A stretch of DNA of 64,000 nucleotides from Siphonodentalium dalli. Its lineage: Eukaryota; Mollusca; Scaphopoda; Gadilida; Siphonodentaliidae. Below, piece by piece: positions 1 to 11,360 of this stretch (position 1 is its first letter; each line of letters begins with the position of its first letter). Made by a program: the position numbers and the translations under genes. The stretch spans positions 182,829,122-182,893,121 of the forward strand of contig CP136069.1 in NCBI GenBank assembly GCA_032622095.1, read 5' to 3'. Under the pieces are notes generated by a model. The model was not told the origin of the DNA, did not search any database, and saw only the letters and a program-made list of their open reading frames with translations.

Positions 1-2438
1 TAGTCAAATGGTGTTCCCTACTTATACTGGTGTGGCACTCCCAGGTTTCCTTTTCACTAAGTAAGAACTCTTAGACGTGATGATATTTATTCAATACAAA
101 TAAAACACATAAACGAGCAGTCGCGGAGAGCACTATATATTACATCTTTACTCTAAGATTGCGTGGTAGAGAATCTCCAATCTGTTTAGAACTTGGAACC
201 TATAAACCAGATTTATTAGTCTCCACGTTAGGAACACTGATTGGTCAGACCAGAAGGTCATCGAACAGTAGGAACTTTATAAGTCAGTGTCGACACAGCT
301 GTATAATCAATTCTTAATGGTTCCAAATTCCCATTAGATCAACAATATTAACATACATGTGCAATAGACAAAAGGGACACAAGTGGTCCATAATTAGAAT
401 TTAATCTCCAAAATACTTCCTATACCGCGAAATTCCATTTGCACCCGACATTGGTTGGAATTGTTCAACTAGTACATCAAACTGTCCAATCTGGAACCAA
501 TTTCAGCCCCCTTCCCTCCCCAAAGTCCCTACTAATTACTGTCGGATATTCAAGCTGTGTACGAGTTCAACCATTTTGTGTTAAATTTACATCTAATTTT
601 GTGCCGACATAAAATTTCCAACTATTTATAATTTTGACCAAAATATGGGGCGGGTGGAACACCACAATCCCAACTCAACCCCTTTCGTCACGTCCCTGTC
701 CCAAGCTTCAAATTAAACCTAGACAGCGCACGCTTTGTTATGATGTGGTGGAAAAATGAGTCAATAATTACATGATATATGGTAGGAAATTAAACATAAC
801 TCTGGTTTATAGTTAAGAAATGAATGTAGTGGGTGTCTCTGTGATATTGGGGCATACGGCGCTGTAGTCTTGGGGTCGCATATGGAAGATCGAATGACTT
901 TCTTTCACACTGAGTATATCATAACATGTTCTGTATGCCCGGAAAGACATGGCAGTTGTTCGTCTCCAAACAAATAAAACAGGCTTACTTCGTCAACCAA
1001 ATTGAAGACCATTCGTACTTCGACCGAATGTGACATGCCGGCCATTTGCACGCACATGAATATATACGCATATGACTTGCCATACACTACCTGTAAGTTC
1101 ATGTAATACAGTTACCCATATCCACGTTTCAATGGAACTATCTGCCGAAAGCGAATTGCAAATCACTGACTGTGAAATCCAACCACGAAATTAATGACGT
1201 TTTTCCAAATTTACAACTTGCGACATGGAGGGAGATCGTGAGAAGTAACGGGAGACAACATTAATGGAAGAGTGAAAAGAGGAGCACAGACGAGAGAACA
1301 TGCAAAACAAGAGTGTAAACGATTGTTCTAGAAGAACGAGAGAGGGATATAGAGAAGGATAGAGATAATGAGATTGAGATGGAGGGGAGGGAAACATGGG
1401 ACACATAGAGAAGGGCGATTGCAAACATATGTTACAGATCTTATGTTATATTAGCTTGACTAGTGGTTCAAGGGTTTACGCTGGGAATATCTCTGATGTT
1501 AGTGTGATAACCCAGGCTTGTCGCGGTCTTCTGACAACAAAAACATTGTGTAAATTATACAGTAGACTGTTTCACGGGCCACTTTGGTAATACGAGGTCA
1601 CACAATGTCCTTTATTTGATATATCTTTTGATGACGCAGACACTACCGAGTTCGTGTTTTTACAGTTTGGAGGAGTGTGTTGGTGCAGTTACCTCGATTG
1701 TGCAATTTATGTTGTGAAAATTGGGGGATATAGAGTGTTAAGTTAGTGATGCTAGGGTAGCTAGCATGATTACATGAGTGTGGCACCCCAAACTTTGAAG
1801 CTGGATAACAGTAAACAGAGAGGGGTGAAACTTTGAGTACGAGTTAGAACATGTGGACTTATAAGACTGTGATTGCACACTAATATCACAGCTTTTATAC
1901 ATTTGCACATGTAATGACCATATCAGGATGTATTAGACTGAAATGTGTAATTCTGTGCTATAAAAGCTGCATATCAGACTTTTTGTTGAATCCTGAATAC
2001 TGATTAAATTGGGCATATTAATCCAGAGTATCGGTTAACAGGGGGTAAGAATCCGTGTACCACTTGAATATTACACGAATCATGCGTAACAGAACATGGG
2101 GTGGCTCTCTAATATGGTATTATAGTATGGCCGAGATCGTTGAAAATATAACAAAAAGTACTTTAACCCATTCTATACTAAATAATCAACTGACCAGTAG
2201 TTACCTTAGGAAAAAGTTCCGATAGGTCGTTTGTTGAACTTATTATCTGAACATTTCACACAAATGAATATGAATTGTATTATATTTTCGTCTGTCTATC
2301 GTCTGCATTTATTACATGAACACCCCTCCAAATGAATACTAGACCGTTTCAATGTATACTTTTATAATTAAATGGGATAGGAAAATCCATTCAGATATAA
2401 AGGGTTAAGAGTTTGATGTATGGTATAGATATTCTCAC
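1..2438. other. No gene recognised; purine-rich stretch inside
   Basis: I see no supportable coding region, RNA gene or mobile element here. The only compositional oddity is at about 1,220-1,400, where the plus strand is strongly purine-rich (GAGA/GGAG runs). That may be low-complexity sequence. The region lies downstream of the minus-strand EGF-like exon and could be its intron or 3' flank. Confidence 0.5.
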
Positions 2439-2543
2439 CTTTGGCACAGTTTGATCCGCTCCACCCTGCATTACAGATGCATACCCCAGCAACACAATAA
2501 CCATTGGAACCGCAGTCAAATCCAGAACATGTGCTGCTTTGTG
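2439..2543 (-). CDS. Internal exon encoding one EGF-like domain
   Basis: On the minus strand a 105-bp segment is bounded by an acceptor reading ATTTCAG and a donor reading G|GTGAGA. Skipping the first two bases, it translates to 34 residues with six cysteines spaced C-x4-C-x5-C-x4-C-x-C-x8-C, including a GYC, a CIC and a GWSGSNC ending. This is the standard EGF-like pattern: three disulfides, usually in secreted or membrane-bound extracellular proteins as repeated modules. The exon starts and ends in phase 1, as expected for a shuffled EGF module. No calcium-binding D-x-D/N-E signature precedes the first cysteine. The parent gene could be Notch-, tenascin- or multi-EGF-like and cannot be named from one exon. 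Neighbouring exons were not found; the 5' part should lie at higher coordinates. The frame used differs from the longest open frame across the same bases, which has no recognisable content. Confidence 0.8.
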
Positions 2544-2611
2544 CTGAAATATATTAACAGAGTCACGTAACCCTTCCATGACTGGAGTTTCCTGAAAAAG
2601 TGCGAAAACCT

Positions 2612-2648
2612 TGTGCCAATGTATTATCTTATGTATGCGAGTCTCTCA
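2612..2648 (+). repeat. Half-copy of a TATATATGCGAG hairpin-element end
   Basis: The sequence GTGCCAATGTATTATCTTAT followed by GTATGCGAG matches, with a few changes, the arm of the hairpin elements at 21,730-21,801 and 53,378-53,635. Only one arm is visible, so it is a remnant. It lies about 70 bp upstream of the EGF-like exon, in what would be an intron. Confidence 0.5.
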
Positions 2649-3218
2649 TAATTTTTTTCAGCTAATATTATATAAGTGTGTAATTACACTGGGCCAAGTC
2701 ACAAACACTATTATATAAGTATGTAATTTCACTAGGCGAAGTCACCAAGTCGCAAAACTGCGTTTATATGGTGTGGCATGAAGAGTATTCCTTATAATTA
2801 CATCTTAGTATAATTTTATCGACCTAAATATGCATTTTCAATTGAAAATATCATTAAATATTACGAACTTTATAGTGACATTGCCGAGAAGAACCTTAAT
2901 TGTTGTCGTGGCGAAATTCATACACTCAACGTTCACTTCCACCCTAATGTAATTGTCCTATTTGAATACACTAACTTTATTTTGTGGAGCTAATGGCAAA
3001 ATACAAAAACGTGAATGTAATATAATTTTGTATTGAAGTTCGATTTTTAATTTTTTTTTAAACTAAACTATACGTGTCATACTAGCTAGGCGCTCGAATT
3101 GTATGTTTTTAAATTAAGGCCTTGATGCACATTTTGACTGAAATTCTTGATATTTAAAAATGGATCTTCTCAAAATATGTCTGGAATTTCTTTTAGAAAT
3201 TTGGTACAGTAATGTGAT
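2649..3218. other. AT-rich stretch with a short direct duplication
   Basis: Two diverged copies of a ~41-bp segment (about 2,668-2,705 and 2,709-2,748, sharing ATTATATAAGT and GTCAC) sit head to tail. No coding signal is seen. It is probably intron or intergenic DNA. Confidence 0.35.
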
Positions 3219-3430
3219 TAAAAGGGTACTGTACGCCAGTTTCAATAAATTCCAGGTAATGACAGTGCTCTAATATCGATAATATATAGAAAAATAATTT
3301 TAGTAATTTTAGTCGAAGATGTATAATGCAAACGTTCAGATCAACATGTTATCTAAAAATCAAAGTTAAAAATTTGATATAAATTTAATTTAAGGCTCGA
3401 GCCATAAATTAAATTATGAAATTCTGTGTA
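3219..3430 (+). repeat. Interspersed repeat with CTCGAG-centred palindrome, copy 1
   Basis: It begins AAAGGGTACTGTACGCC and contains an AT-rich near-palindrome centred on CTCGAG near 3,397. A second copy with the same head (AAGGGTACTGTACAC) and a longer CTCGAG palindrome lies at 44,222-44,412. Shared order of head and palindrome suggests one non-autonomous element family. Ends are uncertain. Confidence 0.45.
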
Positions 3431-3779
3431 GAGGACCTAATCAAATTAATTGACGGAAAGTGGATTAGGCAACACTTGGTACACATGAAATCCAAAAAGG
3501 CGCCGACCGCACCTTCCCTGGTTGCCTGACCATGGACATGCACATTATATCATGAAGTGAATACCCCTATGCATCCATGGGCAATCGGACAAGTCGCTAG
3601 CTGCAGCGGAAGTGAATGAATTAACCCATACGCTGCTGCCGTATTCGCTATGAATGTGCGCAAAAACGCCGAAATTAACACCCGCCGACCGGACCGCCCC
3701 CATGGGTCCGAGCGAGATGGGGTTTGCACTAACGTGTAGAATGGACCTGAATGTGCCAAAGCTCCAATCCCCAAGTCGA
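3431..3779. other. Unassigned, locally GC-richer segment
   Basis: Part of this stretch (about 3,490-3,780) is visibly GC-richer than its surroundings and leaves two overlapping minus-strand frames open. Neither translation shows a recognisable domain, so no gene is called. Confidence 0.3.
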
Positions 3780-6700
3780 TAGCTCGAACGGACACCACTA
3801 GTCCATCTAGACATCGCAAAACAAGTCACATGCGCGCGTCCAGCTGTTAAAAAATTGGCCGTAAGTCGTGCGTGGGGTCAAAATAATAAAAAAAGGTAAT
3901 TGTTTCGTTGCTAAATCGCCTGCGTAGGCATAACCGTAGCAGCTACGAGGCTATCCTTGTGGATTCCTTCTGTGCCGCCACTAGTCCATCTAGAAATCAC
4001 AAACTAGGTCATATACGCACGTCCATCTGTTCACAAATTGTGCGTAAGTCGTGCGTGTGGTAAAAATAATGAAAAAAATGTCATTTTTGTTGCTTAATCC
4101 AGCCTGTTCTCCTGAAAACCAGCACATTATGTGTTATCAGGAACTATATTTTAGGCAGATAATCTGCTTAGAATCGCCTCATTTTGAGTCGATAATGTGC
4201 TGAAAAGGAGACATTATTAGTCACACTATCGACTCATATAGAGGCGAGTCTAAGCAGATTATGTGCGGACAATGACAAAATTAAGCCAACCCGCGACTGT
4301 TCAGGTATAAGCTCATTAACATGTATTTTTACTGTGGCCCGCGCCATAACTCGAAATGACGACTATGACTCCATTATCTGCTTATATCAGAATCAAATAA
4401 TCACTTTATGGACCTAATTAAAATTATAGCTCGATTATGTGCGTATTTGCGCGAGGAGATTTTTCGTTGCTAAATGCCTTATGTTAACAAATAACCACAG
4501 CAGCCACGGGGCTATCCTTGTTGATTCTACTTGTACCACCACTAGTCCATCTAGAAATCACAAACCAAGTCACATAAGCCCGTCCAGCTGTTAAAAAATT
4601 GGGCAAAAGTAGTGCGTGGGGTCAATATAATGAAAAAAAAGGTCATTTTTCGTTGCTAAATCGCCTGGGTAGGCATAAAAATAGCAGCCACGGTGGAATA
4701 TTGGTGACACAAGAAGAGTCCACAAGGATAGCCCCGTGGCTGTTATGGTTATGTCTACGCAGGCGATATGATTTAGAAACGAAAAATTACCTTTTTTTCA
4801 TTATTTTGACCCCACGCATTGATTCAGAATCAAATAAGTTCAATATGTACATCTGTGGAAAGGTGTATGTGAACCAGTTTGTGATTTCTAGATGGACTGG
4901 TGGTGACACAAGAGGAATCCACAAGGATAGCCCCGTGACTGCTGTGGTTATGCTTACATAGGGAATTTAGTAACGAAAAATGACCCTTTTTTCGTTATAT
5001 TTGCCCCCGCACTAATTTCGCCCAATTTTTTAACAGCTGGACGGGCGTATGTGACTTGGTTTGTGATTTCTAGATTGACCAGTGGTGGCCCAAGTAGAAT
5101 CCACAAGGATAGCACCGTGGCTGTTGTAGTTATGTTTACATAAGACATTTAGCAAAGAAAAATGTCCTCGCGCAAATACACACATAATCGAGCTATAATT
5201 TTAATTAGGTACATAAAGCGATTATTTGATTATGAAATAATCAGATAATGGAGTCATAGACGTCATTTCGTGTTATGGCGCGAGCCACAGTTAAAACACA
5301 TGTTAATGAGCGTACACCTGAACAGTCGTGGGTTGGCTTAATTTTGTCATTGTCCGCACATAATCTTCTTAGACTCGCCTTTATATGAGACGAAAATGTG
5401 ACAAATAATGCATCCTGTTCAGTACATTATCGACTCAAAATGAGGCGATTCTAAGCAGATTATCCACGTAAAATATAGTTCCTTATAACACATAAAGTGC
5501 TGATTTTCAGGAGAACAGGCTGGATTAAGCAACAAAAAAATACTATGGTTATGCCTACGCAGGGGATTTAGCAACGAAAATTGACATTTTTCATTATTTT
5601 GACCCCACGCACGACTCACGCCCAATTTTTTAACAGCTGGACTGGCGTATGTGAACCAGTTTGTGATTTCTAGACGGACCAGTGGTGGCTCAAGAATAAT
5701 CCACAATGATAGCCCCGTGGCCCACTATGGCTATGCCTACGCAGGGGATTTAGCAACGAAAAATGACCTTTGTTTCATTAGATTGTCCCCACGCACGACT
5801 CACGCCCAACGGGCGTATGTGAACCAGTTTTTGATTTCTAGATGGACTAGTGGTGCTACAAGAAGAATACACAAGGATAGCCCCGTGACTGCTACGGTTA
5901 TGCATATGCAGGCGATTTAGCAACGAAACAATTACCCTTTTTTCATTATTTTGACCCCACGCACGACTTATATACGGCCAATTTGTTAACAGCTGAACGG
6001 GCGTATGTGACTTGGTTTGCGAATTCTAGATGAACTAGTGGTGGCAAAAGAAGATTCCATAAGGATAGCTGCTGTGGTTATGCATACATAAGGATTAGCA
6101 ACTGAACATATTTTCGCACAAATACACACATAATCGACCTATAATTTTAATTAGGTACATAAAGGGATTATTTGATTCTGAAATAAGCAGATAATGGAAT
6201 CATAGTCGTCATTTCGTGTTATGGCGAGAGCCACAGTAAAAACACATGTTAATGAGCGTGGGTTGGCTAATTTTGTCATTGTCCGCACATAATCTGCTTA
6301 GACTTGCCTCTATATAGTTCCTTATAAAGAAATAATGTACTGGTTTTCAGGAAAACAGGCTGGATTAAGCAGCGAAAAATGACCTTTGTTTCATTATTTT
6401 CACCCCACGCACTACTTACTCCCAATTTTTGAACAGCTGGACGGGCGTAAATGACCTAGTTTGTGATTTATAAATGGACTAGTGGCGGCACATGAATCCA
6501 AAAGGATATCCCCGTGGCTGCTGTGGTTATTCACACATAGGGAATTTAGTAACGAAAAATGGCCTATTTTCACCCCACGCACGACTTACCTAGTTTGTGA
6601 TTTATAGATGGACTAGTGGCGTCAGAACAATAATCCAAAAGGATAGCCCTGTGGCTGCTATGGTTATGCATACATATGGAATTTAGCAACGGAAAATTGC

Positions 6701-6880
6701 ATAATTTACCCCACTCACAACTTACGCCCAATTAATGACAGCTGGACAGGTTTATGTGACCTAGTTTGTGATTTCTAGATGGACTAGTGGCGGTACAGAA
6801 CGAATCAACAATGATAGCCTCGTGGCTGCTACGGTCATGCCTACGCAGGCGATTTAGCAACTTGACCCCCACGCACTTCA
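3780..6880. repeat. Large inverted-repeat complex built from a ~190-bp unit
   Basis: The unit carries CTAGTCCATCTAGAAATCAC, a TCGTGCGTGGGGTCAAAATA segment, TCGTTGCTAAATCGCCTGCG and a GGGGCTATCCTTGTGGATTC segment. Three copies run forward (near 3,796, 3,977 and 4,540) and at least eight run in reverse (near 4,878, 5,060, 5,660, 5,827, 6,016, 6,460, 6,593 and 6,763). The forward and reverse blocks also share an inner segment (4,098-4,450 versus 5,165-5,525, with CAGCCTGTTCTCCTGAAAA and ATAATCTGCTTAG), giving a long inverted repeat centred near 4,812 with arms of roughly 0.7-0.9 kb. That segment recurs a third time at 6,110-6,370. Open frames in here are by-products of the repeat. Confidence 0.8.
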
Positions 6881-6889
6881 TGTCACTTT

Positions 6890-7825
6890 AATAACAAAAA
6901 TAGTAGAGCTCCGGGATTGAGACATCACTTATTGGGACAGCGATGTTGATTATATGCATATATACGGAAATGGGGTTTTCTAAAATTTTGAGTCGATATA
7001 GGCCCACCAGATGAGGCAAGCAGGTCCCCTGTAACCCATAATTCCCTTTTTATGACCAGGGATATTGTATGTATCTGTGCAGCAGATGCCCCTTTAATCA
7101 AATACAATAGAGCTCCAGGGTGGAGACATACTTGCATGGGGCAGGGATGCTGATAATATGAAAATAGGGGTTTTTACCCAATTTTAAGTCAATAAGTACA
7201 CCATATGAGGGAAGCAACCCCCAGGGACCCATAATTCCCTTTTATGACCATGGAACTTGTATATATCTGTGCAGGAGATGTCTCTTTTATCAAATACACT
7301 AGAGATCCGGGTGGATATTAATATTAAGGGGCAGGGATGCTGACATGCATTAGGAAATATGTTTTTTCTTCAATTTTCGACTCTATATAGGCCCACCACA
7401 TGAGGGAAGCTGGCCCCCAGGGACCCCTAATTCCCTTTTAATGACCATGGAACTTTTATATATCTGTGCAGGAGATGTCCCTTTTATCAAATACACTGGA
7501 GCTCCGGGGTGGAGACATACTTGCATGGTGCAGGGATTCTGATGATATGAAAATAGGGGGTTTTACCCAATTTTTAGTTTTAGTCAATAAGTACACCATA
7601 TGAGGGAAGCAACCCACAGGGACCCCTAATTCCCTTTTTATGACAATTGAACTTGTATATATCTGTGCAGGAGATGTCCCTTTTATCAAATACACTAGAG
7701 CTCCGGCTGGATATACACATTAATGGGGCAGGGATGCTGATATGCATTAGGATTCAGGAAATATGTTTGTTTTCTTCAATTTTCGACTCTATATAGGCCC
7801 ACCACATGAGGGAAGCAGTCCAGTT
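6890..7825 (+). repeat. Tandem array of a ~200-bp unit, four to five copies
   Basis: Landmarks GGGACCCCTAATTCCCTTTT, ATATATCTGTGCAGGAGATG, GAGCTCCGGGGTGGAGACAT and GGGGCAGGGATGCTGA recur at about 190-205 bp spacing (for example near 7,026, 7,215, 7,420 and 7,620). Copies differ by substitutions and small indels, so the array is not young. No coding function is supported. Confidence 0.8.
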
Positions 7826-7970
7826 TACACTGAATTGCTGGAGAGACAGTGAAATTCTCGTCAGCGGATTGAAATTCCATCACTTTTCTGTTAATTAGTT
7901 GCTCCACATGACATCAGGTGTCCGATATGCAATCTTCGCAATGTCATGATATTTAACTAATATACACCAT

Positions 7971-8090
7971 ATTCCAGGGGGGGGGTCGGAAAAAAATTCC
8001 AGGCACGTATGATGGGGTGGGTGTGTGTCTCTTGTGTCCAAAAAACAGTTTTTTCCATATGCCAAAATTTTGTTCCATTCCTGCTATTGA
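7971..8090 (+). repeat. Poly-G / GGTCGGAAAAAA repeat, left member of an inverted pair
   Basis: It reads ATTCCA, then nine G, then GTCGGAAAAAAATTCC, then GGCACGTATGATGGGGTGGG and a TGTCCAAAAAACAG tail. The reverse complement of the same series lies at 9,281-9,475. The two could be terminal inverted repeats of one ~1.5-kb element, or two independent insertions. Related segments occur near 20,545, 24,776, 47,876 and 48,576. Confidence 0.6.
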
Positions 8091-8805
8091 GTCTTATTTT
8101 GATGTGTTTTGAACAGAAACAGGTCATATATAGTTAATACTAATGCTATACTACATATAGAGGTCATCAGAAGTTGGATCAGTTGCACAATGGCCAGCAA
8201 TAACCCAAATTCAACTTGATAGAACTAGACACTGCGCTATTGAACAAATAATATTTAATCAGGATTCCATCTACTGATACAACAAAATAAGAATAACTAT
8301 GCAGAACTCAGCTGAAAATAAGCAATAAAATGAAAGCAAACTTGACCATATGTGACATGGAAATAAAGATATACTAAATAATTGAATAAAATAGACTTTT
8401 GACTACGTAAAACATAAAATCTTAACTCAATAATTTAAGGCCAGCCGGGCCAGCTTGAACAATTTCACATTGTTTTCCATGTTAATGTGGATCAGCTTGT
8501 AATGTTAATCACAGTAACGAAGATTTTATCGTCACTGATATCGTGAGCAAAAAAGAAGTGAAATTGGGCTATCCATCCATATTATTCCCAATTATTACGA
8601 AGCCTATTACTTCAGGCAGTGGCTACCAGCCTGCCATTACACGCTATAACATGTTTCCTCAGTTCTGGTTTCTGAGATGCCCCAAGAAGAGTCACGCATG
8701 TATATCATGGTTATGTTTGGTATTAGCATTATTCTTCAAACTGGGATGAACTAGGATGAACAGTTGTATTTCCAAATGTTTTGATAAACAATTTGATTCC
8801 AGCAC
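8091..8805. other. No gene recognised between repeat arms
   Basis: AT-rich sequence with no supported coding region. If 7,971-9,475 is one element, this is its interior, and I see no transposase in it. Confidence 0.35.
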
Positions 8806-8946
8806 TACAGTATAATGCCCTAATTAAACGACTCCATAACCACAGCAGAATAATGGGTAATTTTTCAGGATTTAGTCGGAAATTAAAATTAAATTACCCA
8901 TTATTCTGCTGTGGTTATGGAGTCGATTAATTAGGGCATTACTGTA
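8806..8946. mobile_element. Tc1/mariner-like hairpin MITE with TA target duplication
   Basis: Two ~50-bp arms are near-perfect reverse complements (8,808-8,865 and 8,893-8,944; both contain CCATAACCACAGCAGAATAA or its complement) around a ~30-bp loop. The arms begin CAGTA-ATGCCC and are flanked by TA on both sides (8,806-8,807 and 8,945-8,946). TA duplication plus a CAGT-type end is typical of Tc1/mariner elements. At 137 bp it has no coding capacity and must be moved by a transposase in trans. High arm identity suggests a fairly recent insertion or hairpin-preserving repair. Confidence 0.75.
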
Positions 8947-9280
8947 TATCACATAGCAAATATCAAAATATCAAATAATCTGAAATGTGTTGTACCGGTA
9001 CCATGTATTCTGTAGAATACTCAAATGTGATTATGTGACTAGATCATGTGACTATATATTATGAAAATGAATGTTAATAAAAACCTTGGCACTCTGCCTA
9101 TATATCCCTATAAATGTGATTATGTTGACACATTTCTTGATTAATGACACTTATATGATAAATTCAAATAGTATAGTTATCTCATTATGCACCGTTCTAT
9201 TAAAATATCGCGCAATAAATTATGATAATGCACGATAATCAGCTATTTGGTTGCTCAATTGATAATTTTTCTCAAATTTA

Positions 9281-9475
9281 AGGGGGGTGGGTGTCCAAAA
9301 CTGACCGGAAAAAACTTCCTGAAACGGAAAAAAAAGGGTGGGTGTCCAAAATTGCCTGGAAAAAAGGCCGGAAACGGAAGAAATTGGGCGAGTGGGACCC
9401 CCGTGGCCGGAACAAATTAAAATGATCATACGTGCAAGGAAATTTTTTCCGACCCCCCCCCCCTGCATATTCCGG
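9281..9475 (-). repeat. Poly-G / GGTCGGAAAAAA repeat, right (inverted) member
   Basis: Read on the minus strand it has an 11-G run, then GTCGGAAAAAATTTCC, TGCACGTATGATCATT, and two TTTTGGACACCCACCC blocks about 50 bp apart. The head matches 7,971-8,010 in inverse orientation. The TGGACACCCACCC tail is duplicated here but single in the copy at 47,876-48,062. Confidence 0.6.
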
Positions 9476-9698
9476 AAATAACACTAGAACGTTCAATTTA
9501 TGCAAAACATTCCCGCTTCTCTTCTTGAAATTCCAATCGATCGATATCTAAAGATAGTAACAGGGAATCCCTGAAACAAATTCGGCAGTTGATAGAACGT
9601 GGGTCGCAGTGCGGTAATGTTACAAAACAGAACTTTAGTTCATATTCGTTACTATTTTCTTCAATTAAATGGATTCTAGGACGCGAAACGTGTAATAA

Positions 9699-9855
9699 AC
9701 ACATAACGACACGGTGTGTAAATGGGTTTGTCGATACGGCACTCGTACTGTCGCGGAAGGATAGAACTCGTGGCGCAAGCGCCTCTCGTTCTATCCTTCC
9801 GCGATATCACTCGTCCCGTGCCGACAAACCCATTTACACATCGTGTCGTTATGTG
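9699..9855. mobile_element. Hairpin (foldback) element, ~75-bp arms
   Basis: The arms 9,699-9,773 and 9,780-9,855 are reverse complements with few mismatches; both carry TAAATGGGTTTGTCG and GGAAGGATAGAAC or their complements, joined by a very short GGCGCAAGCGCC centre. A transcript would fold into a long hairpin. It is GC-richer than its flanks. No certain target duplication is seen; ACACATAACGACAC and its complement form the ends. Superfamily is unknown. Confidence 0.7.
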
Positions 9856-9886
9856 TATGTGTGGCGAGTTGCATTCGTCTTCGAGC

Positions 9887-10090
9887 TATTGTTGCTATGT
9901 GCCCATGTATGCATGGCGTTTTGAACGGTTTGTATTGCGAATGGATAAATTTCGCTGGGTACCCTCACTGAAGACAATTCATTTCACACCAGGTTCTATT
10001 CCGCTCGCAGTGGGAATTGGCATGCAAAATATTTGGTTAACTCTTAGTTCCCACGCTAGCAGAATAAGTCACCCGCCTTCTTCCTGCTGC
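9887..10090 (+). repeat. Source copy of the 204-bp segment reused at 13.9 kb
   Basis: This 204-bp block (TATTGTTGCTATGTGCCC through TTCCTGCTGC) recurs at 13,942-14,145 with only a few differences, in the same orientation. The second copy sits exactly between two copies of an unrelated 890-bp duplication. No coding function is evident. Confidence 0.85.
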
Positions 10091-10167
10091 TATATCATAA
10101 CCCCGACGGCGTGTTCTGGCAATATATCAAGTAGTATATAGACCCTGTTTCCCCATATATGTTGTTA

Positions 10168-11360
10168 TGTTTAGAGCGGGGGGAATATATATCAGAGAAT
10201 AAAATAGACACTGGGCCCTGATTGGTCAATAGCCCTGTGTGCTTTTAGCATACAAATACATCACACCTCTTTCCTATGATTTCCCATAGGTATAATAGCC
10301 ATTGGCACACGAATTAACCCTTAGTGAAGTTTGAATTTTGTGGTGTGGTCTAAAATATGACATTATTTTTGTAGTGCGGTTCCGACACCAGTAACGAAAA
10401 CACAAGATTTAAAAGTGAATTCCCTGCTATGCGGATATGATATTTTTGCATCAAAAGTTTCCGCAAATATCAATCTTTCAGATTTAAATAAAAGGTTGGA
10501 TCAGGGAATCATATCGTAAACAGTATACGCTAAAACTTTGCACTGAGGCCGATGGAAAATATTTACACCAGTGTAATCTATAGGGAAAAACTGAGAGGTT
10601 TTTTTTTTTTTTTTAAACCCTGGAAGTCACTTTAAAGTGTTTTGAGGCATTTATCTTTGTCAACTGAATCGCTCGTGTATGGTGTGGCTATTCTTGCTGC
10701 TTATATCTTCTTTAACTAACTCAGTCAAAAAATGATATTATTTAAAAAAAAGAATGCCAATTTTTCAAGGTATTTTCTGAATTGTTCAAGGTGGTAATAC
10801 TCACATGATGATGTAAATAACCCATAACATGATCAAGTTAATGAGACAATTAGCAATTGTTATAAGAAGCTAAACTAACAAGTATTTTTGGATTTTATAG
10901 CCAGTGATGTACAGGTGTATATCACAAAAGTGCGTCATTTCCAGTGGTGGTTGAAAGTTGATGGTTAAATAACACTAAAACTTGAATACATTTAAGAAAA
11001 TGTTTCAGCATTTTGAAGAGAGCGAGCACATCTGTGTTCAACTAATTCAATATACACCCACATCCAGTTATCTTTGGTCACCCTTACAGACATGAACATG
11101 TCATTTTATTTTTCCATGTGCGGATAAATCCATGTGATTAATGGTCAACTGAGCTGATCAGATCTGGACTCAATTACCTCACATCACCAGAAGTCCTCTC
11201 ATGGAAAGAATATTGCACAGTATTCCATAGCTGATCCAAGGTTGCAACACCAGACCCCCACAACTGTGTGAAAATGGGGATTAACATGACTTGTGGTTGA
11301 CAATTATGCTTGTTTTATGAATAATGTGTTAAAGGGTTGGGGTTAAATTACGTGTAATAA
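10168..11360 (+). repeat. Interspersed 'CCTGATTGGTCAATAGCC' repeat, copy A (~1.2 kb)
   Basis: It starts near GGGGGGAATATATATCAGAG, then carries CACTGGGCCCTGATTGGTCA, TTTCCCATAGGTATAATAGC, GCGAATTCCCTGCTA-type, ATCTTTCAGATTTAAATAAA and GGAAGTCACTTTAAAGTGTT landmarks. A distal half contains CACCCACATCCAGTTATCTT, and the copy ends in GTAATAAATAAAGATCC. Copies B to F in this window share these landmarks in order. A reverse CCAAT box (ATTGG) recurs in the head of every copy that includes it. No open frame is conserved between copies, so it is probably a non-autonomous element. Confidence 0.75.

Noticed and set aside
3545-3829. 94- and 89-residue overlapping minus-strand frames
   Set aside because: They overlap each other in different frames and run into the inverted-repeat complex; local GC richness explains their length.
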